A stretch of DNA of 7,583 nt from Bryobacterales bacterium (GCA_020853155.1 JADYZL010000431.1:1-7583), one strand, 5' to 3'. Positions 1 to 7,100 are shown, numbered from the stretch's first letter. Made by a program: numbers and translations. Notes: generated from the letters alone by a model not told the origin.

Positions 1-2
1 GC

Positions 3-251
3 CGGGCGGGCAACCTGCGGAAGGCGAGATTGCTGCGGACGACGGCGGGCGGCTACGAACTCGGCGTGGCGGCTCCGAAAGACCGCGAGGCGCAACGCTT
101 CGTGGCCGGCCATAACCTGACGCTCAAAGACGGGCTGGGGCGCAGGCTGCGGGAGACGGGAGAGACGATCACGCTGCCGAGACAGCCGGTGCCGGGAACG
201 GGCATGAACTTGCTGCGGCTGGAACCGGCGAAGGGGGAACCGGCCCCGTAG
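3..251 (+). CDS. C-terminal fragment of an unrecognised protein (5' end outside window)
   Basis: The frame is open from the left edge and ends at TAG 249-251, giving 82 visible residues. A TTG at 30 could act as a start, but the frame continues upstream of it with good codons and no clear Shine-Dalgarno sequence lies before it, so this is most likely the tail of a longer gene. Third codon positions are strongly G/C, as expected of a real gene in this genome. The tail alternates hydrophobic and polar residues (YELGVAAP, GMNLLRLEP) and has no transmembrane stretch, which would fit a beta-rich C-terminal domain. I do not recognise the family. A compact hairpin follows directly after the stop, supporting this as the gene end. 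Confidence 0.7.
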   Translation, partial: RAGNLRKARLLRTTAGGYELGVAAPKDREAQRFVAGHNLTLKDGLGRRLRETGETITLPRQPVPGTGMNLLRLEPAKGEPAP

Positions 252-268
252 GGCGGGAATCCCGCCTT
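250..268 (+). terminator. Hairpin directly after the first stop codon, terminator-like but without a U-tract
   Basis: GGCGGG (252-257) pairs perfectly with CCCGCC (261-266) around the loop AAT. G251-T267 (wobble) and A250-T268 can extend the stem. It begins inside the TAG stop. No run of T follows (TTCGCG), so it is not a textbook intrinsic terminator; it may stabilise the 3' end or act with Rho. Confidence 0.4.
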
Positions 269-305
269 CGCGTGGATGCCGGCGGGGAAGGATCTGAGGA
301 ACAAG

Positions 306-326
306 GCGGCGGGGAAAGCTCGCCGC
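306..326 (+). promoter_or_regulatory. Leader hairpin just upstream of a strong ribosome binding site
   Basis: GCGGCGGG (306-313) pairs with CTCGCCGC (319-326) over the loop GAAAG, giving eight pairs including one G-T wobble. It ends three bases before the AAGGAGG that serves the small ORF at 340. It may shape access to that site; no known riboswitch class is recognisable. Confidence 0.25.
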
Positions 327-339
327 GCAAGGAGGAGTG

Positions 340-429
340 ATGCGGGTGACGGACGCGCAACGAAAAGCAAAGAATCCGGCTGAGGCGGATCTCGCCCTGA
401 CGCTCGAACGAAAGGAAGCGACGCCATGA
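340..429 (+). CDS. Possible 29-aa leader peptide, overlapping the next small ORF by ATGA
   Basis: ATG 340 (with an in-frame GTG at 337) is preceded by AAGGAGG at 329-335, one of the strongest Shine-Dalgarno sequences in the window, four bases from the ATG. The product, MRVTDAQRKAKNPAEADLAL followed by TLERKEATP, is charged and hydrophilic, with no signal peptide and no family I recognise. Its TGA (427-429) overlaps the ATG at 426 in the arrangement ATGA, the classical geometry for translational coupling. This may be a real small protein, or a leader whose translation governs the downstream ORF. It is too short for codon statistics to decide, so the ribosome binding site and the overlap are the only support. 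Confidence 0.4.
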   Translation: MRVTDAQRKAKNPAEADLALTLERKEATP

Positions 430-587
430 ACCGAAGACTCCATCTCTCCCTGTGCCACGCATGCCTGTTAGCGGCGACGGCTCTTGTGGCAATTGCAGCA
501 TGGCCGCTTGCGGCGCAGGAGAAGAAGGCCGATAGCGCCACGGTCACGCAGGCGGAACTGGCGACAGTATCCGAGACACAGCCCTAG
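426..587 (+). CDS. Small secreted peptide, 53 aa, function unknown
   Basis: The ATG at 426 has AAGGAA at 412-417, eight bases away, and also overlaps the stop of the 29-aa ORF. The N-terminus MNRRLHLSLCHACLLAATAL continues VAIAAWPLAAQ: a basic n-region, a hydrophobic core of about 18 residues and an A-A-Q cleavage context, which together form a convincing Sec signal peptide ending near residue 30. Only about 23 hydrophilic residues (EKKADSATV and onward) follow before TAG 585-587. It could be a genuine small exported peptide, or the surviving head of a larger secreted protein. I see no continuation of a plausible domain in other frames up to 726. I do not recognise a family. It is followed by 139 bases without a convincing gene before the next CDS. 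Confidence 0.55.
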   Translation: MNRRLHLSLCHACLLAATALVAIAAWPLAAQEKKADSATVTQAELATVSETQP

Positions 588-635
588 CCGTTCGGTACAA
601 GAACATGCGTCATGACCCTTTAGTTCCGCATATCA

Positions 636-657
636 CTTGCCGCCGAGCGGTGGCGAG
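636..657 (+). other. Stable RNA hairpin between the small ORF and the 286-aa gene
   Basis: CTTGCCGCC (636-644) can pair along its whole length with GGTGGCGAG (649-657) over the loop GAGC, giving nine pairs of which two are wobble pairs. No T-tract follows. It may be a 3'-end structure of the small ORF transcript or a 5'-UTR element of the gene at 727. A perfect 10-bp palindrome, CTCCGCGGAG, lies further on at 672-681. I found no convincing -35/-10 pair in 588-726. Confidence 0.3.
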
Positions 658-726
658 GACGGGCGAGTCCGCTCCGCGGAGAGCGATTGTGGCTCGCGCT
701 TCCCCAATGCCTAGGAGGATAGAGCA

Positions 727-1587
727 ATGAACGTTCGAATACTCTCGTCATCAAAACGCCCTGGCAGCGGGGTCAACCGGGACTCAGCAACGGGCGCCAC
801 GGCAGCGGGAGCAATTCTTCCCGTAATTCGGCACTGTCTAGTCAGCTTTGCGATTCTTGTCTGCGCGCTCCCTGCCCAGACGCAATACGCGAAGCCCGAG
901 GCCGCTCTGGCATCCCCGGCCGGCATCGCCGTCGGCTCGCCCGGTCTGGCGCGCGCTGCCCAAGCGATGGGAGAGCGCCTGAAGGACCCCGCAAAAGCGC
1001 GGATCGTCATGCGCGGCATACTCTTGCAGGACGGCCGTCCTACGCCGGCGGTGATTCTTTGGCAAACTCCCGGCAGGGTCGCGATCTCGCTGGGCGGGAT
1101 CACGCCGGGGGCATTACAGTTCAACCCTTCCCGGCCGGACGATGTGCAGCGGAGAACGCCGGCGGAGGATCGGATCTTTGAGAGCCTATACGCCGACCTT
1201 CCGGAGACCTTCCTGGCCGATATGGCGAATGGCGCGGCTTACCGGTACTTGGGGGGAAGATTCCGGCTGGATGACGGCTCGGACCCGGAATACGGCGGAC
1301 CGTTCCTGGAGGTGTACCAGGTGCTGCCGCGCACCGGATCGCGGCTGCGGGCGGCCAACAACGAATATGCACGGTATTATCGGTTCTCTTCGGAAACGAT
1401 GCTCGCGCACAGCGTGATCTACATGCGCGGCCCGGAATCGAATGCGACGCGGGTGGAAACGCGCTTCCTCGGCTGGAGTTCACGCGCGGGCGAAATGATG
1501 CCGTCGGAAATTATCCGGCTCGAGAACGGGAAGGAAACGCTCCGCTTCACGACGGAGGCCGCGGAGTTTCTGCCGTCGGTTCCATAA
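727..1587 (+). CDS. Secreted protein of unknown function, possibly LolA-like, 286 aa
   Basis: The start at 727 is chosen because AGGAGG lies at 713-718, eight bases upstream; the next in-frame ATG is residue 81, beyond the export signal. Residues 1-25 form an unusually long polar n-region. Residues about 28-50 (AILPVIRHCLVSFAILVCAL) are a hydrophobic signal ending in P-A-Q, so cleavage near residue 50 is likely. The mature part is beta-rich: strands about 92-122 (RIVMRGILLQDG, AVILW, RVAISLGG), a helix about 147-168, then a series of strands about 191-280 with the pattern ARYYRF...VIYMR...VETRFLGW...IIRLENG...LRFTT. That run of antiparallel strands resembles LolA/LolB-type lipoprotein-carrier folds, but this is fold-style inference from memory. 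It ends 43 nt before the Rhs gene on the same strand, so co-transcription and a role in export or surface handling of Rhs are possible. No catalytic motif is visible. Confidence 0.85.
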   Translation: MNVRILSSSKRPGSGVNRDSATGATAAGAILPVIRHCLVSFAILVCALPAQTQYAKPEAALASPAGIAVGSPGLARAAQAMGERLKDPAKARIVMRGILLQDGRPTPAVILWQTPGRVAISLGGITPGALQFNPSRPDDVQRRTPAEDRIFESLYADLPETFLADMANGAAYRYLGGRFRLDDGSDPEYGGPFLEVYQVLPRTGSRLRAANNEYARYYRFSSETMLAHSVIYMRGPESNATRVETRFLGWSSRAGEMMPSEIIRLENGKETLRFTTEAAEFLPSVP

Positions 1588-1630
1588 CTTTGCGCGTCTG
1601 TTTAATGCCATTGCGGCTGGAGGTTTAGTC

Positions 1631-4600
1631 ATGAGGATCAATCGATGGCTTGGGAGACTGGCACTGCCACTGATGGCCCTACTTCCGATTCCTATTTCGG
1701 CGCCGCTGCACGCCCAAGTGGAGCCCGTCCTCACGAGGCCCGACCGGGGCTTCCTTCCGGCCGGCTCATACAGTATCGGTGACATTGAATCGGTCAACGA
1801 CACGAATGGCAATGTAATTCTAACAATCCCCCTCGCGCAATTGCCGGCAGGGCGGGCCGGACACTCATCCGGAGTCCGTCTTATCTATAACTCATCTCTT
1901 TATGATGTAGCGCTGGATTACAATACCTTATCTGAATTTCCCCCGCATGATCCGCTTCTCACACAAAGCCAAACAAATAGCGAGTATGGCGGATGGCAAT
2001 ATGGATTTAATTATGGACTGGTCATTGATAATAGACAATTACATGAATTCACGTTATGTAATTCAGGCGATGAGGCGAAGTATACCTATAAGATGTCGTT
2101 CCGGACTCCAGACGGCGCACTCCACCTGCTTCGCCTTAAAGGGCAGTTGGATTCCATGAGTGACGGATTCTATAACGTAGGTCCGAATGCCCTAAAGAGT
2201 GCATGTTACCAGGATCCGAATCCAATCGCGAGCATGCTGACGTACTTCACGACGGACGGAAGCTATATCCGCGTAGAAATCCCGGCGGACGGAACGGACT
2301 GGACGGCGAAGCAATGGACGGCTTACTTTCCCGACGGAAGCCGAGTCCAGGGGTACAGCAGCCAAGCCACGAAGATCATCGACCGGAATAGCAACGAGGT
2401 TCAGATTATCAACGGAACCCTCTCAAACGGACACCCCGGCACGATCATCAAGGACGCCTTCAACCGGACGATTGAAATCGATTACGACGGTTCCAAGCAG
2501 AGTGGGGCTTACGATTACATACGGTCGTCCGGTTACGGAGCAACGCTTGAAAGCAGAATTACATGGGGGAGCACCGAGACAATCGGCTTTTTGTACCCGT
2601 GCAGGCCGGAAGGGCTGTATTGCAACGCACTCATTTCCCACCCGGCGATCCACGAGATCCTGCTTCCCGCGAGCGGTTCCGGGAAGCCCCGGCTTAGCTA
2701 TACTTTCACCTATAGCGGAAGCAGTACGGGAGGTTTTGGGGAGGTTAAGTCCGTCACGACGCCTGGAGGGGTTACAGCAACCTACAACTGGTTTATGGAA
2801 GGGTTGGCGCCATGGGAAATTGGACCCATCAGGAACCCGATTAAGCAAAGGCATCTCACGTACACGGAGAAGCGAGATGGAGCATCAACACAAATTGGCG
2901 AAACCACGGCCTACAGCTTCGATGCTCAGCGGAGCATTATCACCTACCCGGACGGCGGGGTGAGGAGCACCTACTTTATCGATCCCCGCGTTCTTGGCAG
3001 TTGGAGCCGCGGCTTGGTCTATAAAGTGGAGAACCCGGACGGAAGCGTGCTGCAGCGGCAATGGCTCCGCAACCGGCCCTTCTATGTGCCGGAGAACGAT
3101 GCCGGGAATCCGTATGTCAGAACGGAGATCCTTTCCGTGGCAAGCGGCGGCACGCTCGCCAAATCCTCGGCGAAGGTATACAGCTATGACAAGAACGGCA
3201 ACGTCCTGGAACTTAACGAGTACGACTGGGGCACTCCGGGCCTGATACCGGGGGCCCCGGACTCAATTGCGGGACCGCCCTCGGACGCCAGCCTGAAACG
3301 CCGAACCGTTTCGAGCTTTTTCAACGCAACGCCCGCGGCCGGGGACGGCAGCGAAACGGTGTCCGACCATGCCTTGGCCTACTGGTACGGGGGCGCGCCT
3401 CGTGTGATCCGCGCCACCAAGGAGGTGCGAGTTGAAGAAGGCGCGGCGGCCAAAGCCGTGACACAATACGTGTACGACAATGCGTCCACCACCGCGAATG
3501 TAACGCAGGAGTGGCGCTGGGACAGCACCAAGGCCGGGTACAGCCCGGGTGCCACCTTGGCGGCGGGGAACGCCATTCTCACCAGTCACCAGTATGATTC
3601 CTACGGCAATCGCACGCAGACGACGGACCCGAACGGAAACGTCTCAAGAATCACGTACGACGGGAATAGCCTTTACCCGGCAACCCGCTACGAAGCCTTC
3701 GGTTCTACCGTGCAGCGGCAGTTCAATTTGACGCACCATTTCGCGGCCGGACTCCTGACGCAATCCGTGGACGCGGATAACTCGGTCACGACGAATTACA
3801 GTTACGACTACTTCGGCAGGCCAACCCTGGTGCAAGAAGCTTACGGCGCGACGGAGCAGCGCAACACGGAGACCGATTACCAGGACGATCTCCGGCGGGT
3901 GATCACCCGGCAGGGCCCGCTCCCCGGGAGCGCGGCAAAGTTGGTAACGGTACGGCACTATGACTCGCTGGGGCGCATCCGGCTTACGCAGCAGTTGGAA
4001 GATAGCCTTACCCAGCCAGAGACGAGCGAGACAACGGGAATTAAGACACAGACGCAGTATCGCTTCGTTAGCGGTGGTTCGCTGGAACTGGCGTCGAACC
4101 CGTATCGGGCGAACACCTCGGCGGGCGCGGGCGGCGAGGAAACGATGGGGTGGACGCTGACGAAGCGCGACCTCGGCGGCAGGGTGGTCTCCGTGAAGAC
4201 CTATCCGGGAGCGGCTCCGCCCTCTCCATGGGGTTCGAATTCATCGCATACGGGCGATTCCACGTTCTCCTACAGCGCCAACGCAACCACCATTTCCGAT
4301 CAGGCGGGCAAGGCGCGGACCAATACCGTGGACGGCTTGGGCCGGCTCATCTCCGTGGCCGAACCCGGCCCGAACACGACCAGCTACACCTACGACGTGA
4401 TGGATAATCTTCTATCGGTGAGCCAGGCAGGGCAAAGCCGCGCGTTCGTCTACTCTTCGTTATCCCGGCTGTCTTCGGCATCGAACCCGGAGAGCGGCAC
4501 GACGTATTACTATTACGACAACAACGGCAACCTGGCTCGGAAAGTGGATGCGCGCAATGTGACGGTCTGCTTCGGAACGTGGAATGGATCCAGTTGCAAC

Positions 4601-6640
4601 GCGGCGGTCGAGATCGGGTATGATCGGCTCAACCGGGTGTTGCGTAAGCAGTATTCGGCGACCATTCCGGAGACGCCGGGCGTTACGTATACTTACGATT
4701 GCGCGACGAACGGCAAGGGGCTGCCGTGCGGGGTGGCGAACAGCGAATCGGCGTCGAACATCGGCGCGTACGACAAGCTGGGGCGGGTGACGGCGAGGAG
4801 CCAGGTGACGGCGGGTGCGACGTATCCGATGAGCTACGGCTGGGACATCGCGGGGAACCCGCGGTCGATGACGCTGCCGTCGGCGCGGACGCTTACGCGG
4901 AGCTACGATAACGCGGCGCGCGCGACGGGGGTGACGGGGACGAAGGCGGGCGAGTCGAACAGGACTTACGCCTCGGGGATGAGCTACGCGGCGCACGGCG
5001 GGCTGGCGGGCATGGCGATGGGCAACGGCCTGACGGAGACGTGGGGCTACAACAGCCGCATGCAGCCGCGCCAGGTCTCGGCGGTGCGGAGCGGCACGAC
5101 GCAGCTTGGGCTGGGCTTCTACTACTGCGGCTCCCAGGTACACACCTGCGGGGACAACAACGGGAACCCGCGGATCGAGACGATCGCGATTCCGGGGCAA
5201 TCCTGGACGCGGAGCTTCGGCTATGACGGGTGGAACCGGGTGAGCACGGCGAGCGAGGGATCGGACTACCGGAATTTCGGCTACAGCGCGACGGGGAACA
5301 TGTGGGTGACGGCGTCGAGCGCGGGATGGACGCCGCCGAGCTTCACACCGCGGACGTCGGCGTGGTTCGACGCGAACAACCGGCTGGTGAACGCGGGGCT
5401 CGGGGTGCAGTACGACACGGCGGGGAACCAGACGGGGATCGGCGGGTACACGTTCACCTATGACGCCGAGGGACGGATGACGGGGTCGACGCTCGCGGGC
5501 GCGGCGACAGCGTACGCGTATGATGGTGAGGGTCGGCGGGTGAAGAAGACGGCGGCCGGGGTGAGCACGTGGTACATCTACGGCGCGGACGGGCAGTTGA
5601 TGGCCGAATACGGCGGCCCGGCACAAACGGCGGGGACGCGGTATCTGACGGCGGATCACTTGGGCTCGGTGCGGCTGGTGACCGACGCCAGCGGCAACGT
5701 GGTGAGCCGGCACGATTATTTGCCCTTCGGCGAGGAGATTCCGGCCGGAGTCGGCGGGCGGACCACGGGGATGGGGTATGTGGCCAATGCGGCGGTAACG
5801 CAGATGTTTACCGGCAAGGAACGGGATACCGAGACGGGCCTCGACTACTTCGGGGCACGGTATTTGAGTGGGGTGCAGGGGAGGTGGACGAGCCCAGACC
5901 AGATCAACGTCACAAAGGCGCGGCTGTTCAACCCCTCAAACACGTTCAACAAATACGCCTATGCTGCCAACAACCCCCTCAAATTTGTAGATCCGGATGG
6001 AAATGACGTTACGATCTATTACCGCGCGTCGCGAGGTTTGTTTACGACGGACTTCGGGCACGTGTTCATCGGTGCACTGAACCAGAAAACCGGTCAAGTT
6101 CGATTCCTTGACTACTGGGCTGGTTCCGGACCGCCCGGTCCTGGCGTGGTCAATCAAAACATGACCTTGGACCGGCTCCGAGAACACGGGAGCATCACGA
6201 TTCAAACCACGCCGGAGGCTGCGCAAAAGGTCATCGATCAAATCGATAAGATCATGGCCAACCCACCAGACTACACGTTGCGCCTTTCACACACGGGGCC
6301 GCAAGGACTTGCGTGTACGATTCTCTGTCAGAACGTTCTTCGAGAGATCGGCATCGATCTCAGTGGAGCCTACCTTCCGTACGACGTCTGGAATGAAGCC
6401 TACCGAAAGTACTCGCCGCTTTTCAGCAACTTCGGCCAGTGGAGCCCGGGGACGCATACTTGGGGGCCGACGCCGGTGCGATATCAACCCGGGCGCGACT
6501 TTGGAGCCCCACGATTCTCCGGCATCGATTACAACTCGCTCATGTGGTCGCTCTACATCAACAACAACGCTGCTCCCCCAAAGGCATGCGTGGAGGTCAG
6601 CGACAGTGCAACTGGCACGAAGAACAAGCAGTGTGAGTGA
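1631..6640 (+). CDS. Sec-exported Rhs/YD-repeat polymorphic toxin-type protein, 1669 aa
   Basis: TGGAGG at 1618-1623, seven bases upstream, supports this ATG. Residues 1-28 form a Sec signal peptide (basic start, LALPLMALLPIPI, cleavage after L-H-A). Residues about 30-510 are a beta-rich N-terminal region with GDIESVNDTNGNVILTIPL. YD repeats include Y519, Y655, Y725, Y777, Y921, Y962, Y997, Y1047, Y1092, Y1198, Y1261, Y1277 and Y1297 (for example YDSYGNRTQTTDPNGN and YDAEGRMTGS). The Rhs-associated core follows: DHLGS (1342-1346), YLPFGEE (1363-1369), FTGKERDTETGLDYFGARY (1393-1411), GRWTSPD (1417-1423) and NPLKFVDPDG ending at G1457. In this family the repeats form a shell that encloses a variable C-terminal toxin. 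Here the variable part is residues 1458-1669. The signal peptide points to WapA-like Sec export rather than type VI delivery; no PAAR or VgrG partner is present in the window. Base composition changes along the gene, suggesting mosaic origin. The family call is secure; activity and target are inferred. Confidence 0.96.
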   Translation: MRINRWLGRLALPLMALLPIPISAPLHAQVEPVLTRPDRGFLPAGSYSIGDIESVNDTNGNVILTIPLAQLPAGRAGHSSGVRLIYNSSLYDVALDYNTLSEFPPHDPLLTQSQTNSEYGGWQYGFNYGLVIDNRQLHEFTLCNSGDEAKYTYKMSFRTPDGALHLLRLKGQLDSMSDGFYNVGPNALKSACYQDPNPIASMLTYFTTDGSYIRVEIPADGTDWTAKQWTAYFPDGSRVQGYSSQATKIIDRNSNEVQIINGTLSNGHPGTIIKDAFNRTIEIDYDGSKQSGAYDYIRSSGYGATLESRITWGSTETIGFLYPCRPEGLYCNALISHPAIHEILLPASGSGKPRLSYTFTYSGSSTGGFGEVKSVTTPGGVTATYNWFMEGLAPWEIGPIRNPIKQRHLTYTEKRDGASTQIGETTAYSFDAQRSIITYPDGGVRSTYFIDPRVLGSWSRGLVYKVENPDGSVLQRQWLRNRPFYVPENDAGNPYVRTEILSVASGGTLAKSSAKVYSYDKNGNVLELNEYDWGTPGLIPGAPDSIAGPPSDASLKRRTVSSFFNATPAAGDGSETVSDHALAYWYGGAPRVIRATKEVRVEEGAAAKAVTQYVYDNASTTANVTQEWRWDSTKAGYSPGATLAAGNAILTSHQYDSYGNRTQTTDPNGNVSRITYDGNSLYPATRYEAFGSTVQRQFNLTHHFAAGLLTQSVDADNSVTTNYSYDYFGRPTLVQEAYGATEQRNTETDYQDDLRRVITRQGPLPGSAAKLVTVRHYDSLGRIRLTQQLEDSLTQPETSETTGIKTQTQYRFVSGGSLELASNPYRANTSAGAGGEETMGWTLTKRDLGGRVVSVKTYPGAAPPSPWGSNSSHTGDSTFSYSANATTISDQAGKARTNTVDGLGRLISVAEPGPNTTSYTYDVMDNLLSVSQAGQSRAFVYSSLSRLSSASNPESGTTYYYYDNNGNLARKVDARNVTVCFGTWNGSSCNAAVEIGYDRLNRVLRKQYSATIPETPGVTYTYDCATNGKGLPCGVANSESASNIGAYDKLGRVTARSQVTAGATYPMSYGWDIAGNPRSMTLPSARTLTRSYDNAARATGVTGTKAGESNRTYASGMSYAAHGGLAGMAMGNGLTETWGYNSRMQPRQVSAVRSGTTQLGLGFYYCGSQVHTCGDNNGNPRIETIAIPGQSWTRSFGYDGWNRVSTASEGSDYRNFGYSATGNMWVTASSAGWTPPSFTPRTSAWFDANNRLVNAGLGVQYDTAGNQTGIGGYTFTYDAEGRMTGSTLAGAATAYAYDGEGRRVKKTAAGVSTWYIYGADGQLMAEYGGPAQTAGTRYLTADHLGSVRLVTDASGNVVSRHDYLPFGEEIPAGVGGRTTGMGYVANAAVTQMFTGKERDTETGLDYFGARYLSGVQGRWTSPDQINVTKARLFNPSNTFNKYAYAANNPLKFVDPDGNDVTIYYRASRGLFTTDFGHVFIGALNQKTGQVRFLDYWAGSGPPGPGVVNQNMTLDRLREHGSITIQTTPEAAQKVIDQIDKIMANPPDYTLRLSHTGPQGLACTILCQNVLREIGIDLSGAYLPYDVWNEAYRKYSPLFSNFGQWSPGTHTWGPTPVRYQPGRDFGAPRFSGIDYNSLMWSLYINNNAAPPKACVEVSDSATGTKNKQCE
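6002..6637 (+). other. Variable C-terminal domain of the Rhs protein: permuted papain/NlpC-P60-like candidate
   Basis: This 212-residue segment starts right after the DPDG boundary (G1457). It begins with a beta segment, then FGHVFIGALNQKTGQVRFLD, with His1477 in the G-H-V-x-I setting of papain-like permuted enzymes. A helical stretch rich in E, Q, K and I follows (TPEAAQKVIDQIDKIM), then ACTILCQNVLREIGIDL with Cys1562 and Cys1566. From memory, Rhs-tip proteases of this type carry an NC..F(V/I)...L...GI helix; aligning on that, Cys1562 would be the nucleophile, with Ala rather than Asn before it. His before Cys is the order of circularly permuted NlpC/P60 folds. The likely chemistry would be hydrolysis of an amide or acyl bond; the substrate cannot be read from sequence. 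The tail has further Cys residues near the end (K-A-C-V and K-Q-C-E). No HNH, ADP-ribosyltransferase or RNase motif was seen. Confidence 0.55.
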
Positions 6641-6653
6641 GACAGGTGCGACT

Positions 6654-7058
6654 ATGAGCCGACCAACTCACGCGGCCATGGAGGTATTCATCGTGCTCGT
6701 TTGCGCCATGGTCATGCTATGCGCAGCCGTGACTATCCCATATTGGTTTGGGCAGGCCTTCGGTTACTCGGGAGCAGTTGGCCGAAGCGAGGTAGAAGCC
6801 AGAACAGCTGCGAGCTTGTTCCACTGCAGGGCTACGCTCGTGTTCCGAGCAACAGCCCTGCTGGTTCTCTGCTCCCTTCTCACCAGAACGCTTCATCTAC
6901 ACTTGGCGAGGCAGCGCAGTTGGAAGTTCGGGCTCGGTCGCTCTTGTACTGAGCACCTTCTTCTCGGCTTAGCGTCCTGGGGTCTGCTGGTGTTGACGGG
7001 GGTTCCGGCCTCGGTTGAAAGGAATGTTGCGGCTCTTGCCAACTGCTTCTGTCAATGA
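6654..7058 (+). CDS. Small three-helix membrane protein, 134 aa; positional candidate immunity protein
   Basis: The frame is open further upstream inside the Rhs gene, but the ATG at 6654 has AGGTG at 6644-6648 and lies only 13 nt after the Rhs stop, so I take it as the start. Hydrophobic segments lie at about 9-31 (EVFIVLVCAMVMLCAAVTI), 60-78 (TLVFRATALLVLCSLLT) and 101-118 (HLLLGLASWGLLVLTGV). Basic residues crowd between the second and third segments (R78, R86, R88, K91, R96), so by the positive-inside rule the N-terminus and that loop should be cytoplasmic and the C-terminus outside. There are seven cysteines, two of them at the very end (C131, C133). I recognise no family. Position directly behind a polymorphic-toxin tip is the usual place for an immunity gene, and its lower third-position GC matches the toxin module rather than the Rhs core. 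Immunity is inference only. Confidence 0.7.
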   Translation: MSRPTHAAMEVFIVLVCAMVMLCAAVTIPYWFGQAFGYSGAVGRSEVEARTAASLFHCRATLVFRATALLVLCSLLTRTLHLHLARQRSWKFGLGRSCTEHLLLGLASWGLLVLTGVPASVERNVAALANCFCQ

Positions 7059-7083
7059 GGGTTCGCTCCGACCGGCATCGTAG

Positions 7084-7100
7084 TTCACCGGCAAGGAACG
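7084..7100 (+). repeat. 17-nt near-copy of the Rhs FTGKER-coding sequence
   Basis: TTCACCGGCAAGGAACG matches 5807-5823 (TTTACCGGCAAGGAACG) at 16 of 17 positions; the one difference is a synonymous third base, so both read F-T-G-K-E-R. A TAG directly precedes it in that frame, and the following sequence does not continue as Rhs core. It may be a scar of an older displaced Rhs tip, or chance similarity. Confidence 0.4.

Noticed and set aside
53..547. Minus-strand open frame of 164 codons over the left end
   Set aside because: It is rich in Arg, Ser, Pro and Ala with no domain, and lies antisense to the gene tail at 3-251 and the small secreted ORF, both of which have better codon patterns.
605..730. 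41-codon plus-strand ORF ending in an ATGA overlap with the gene at 727
   Set aside because: It has no Shine-Dalgarno sequence, an Arg-rich unstructured product, and spans two hairpin-forming segments; the overlap is probably chance.
4460..5713. Long minus-strand open frame (about 417 codons) opposite the Rhs gene
   Set aside because: Its product is a low-complexity R/P/H-rich string of the kind produced antisense to GC-rich coding DNA; the + strand here carries the clear YD repeats and Rhs core.
1631..6640. Type VI secretion Rhs effector
   Set aside because: The N-terminus is a Sec signal peptide, there is no PAAR domain, and no VgrG or EagR chaperone gene is nearby in the window.
6309..6653. 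N-terminal extension of the 134-aa membrane protein frame back into the Rhs gene
   Set aside because: The extension overlaps the Rhs tip, encodes an Arg/Ser/Thr-rich string, and the ATG at 6654 has a better-placed ribosome binding site and starts a natural membrane protein.
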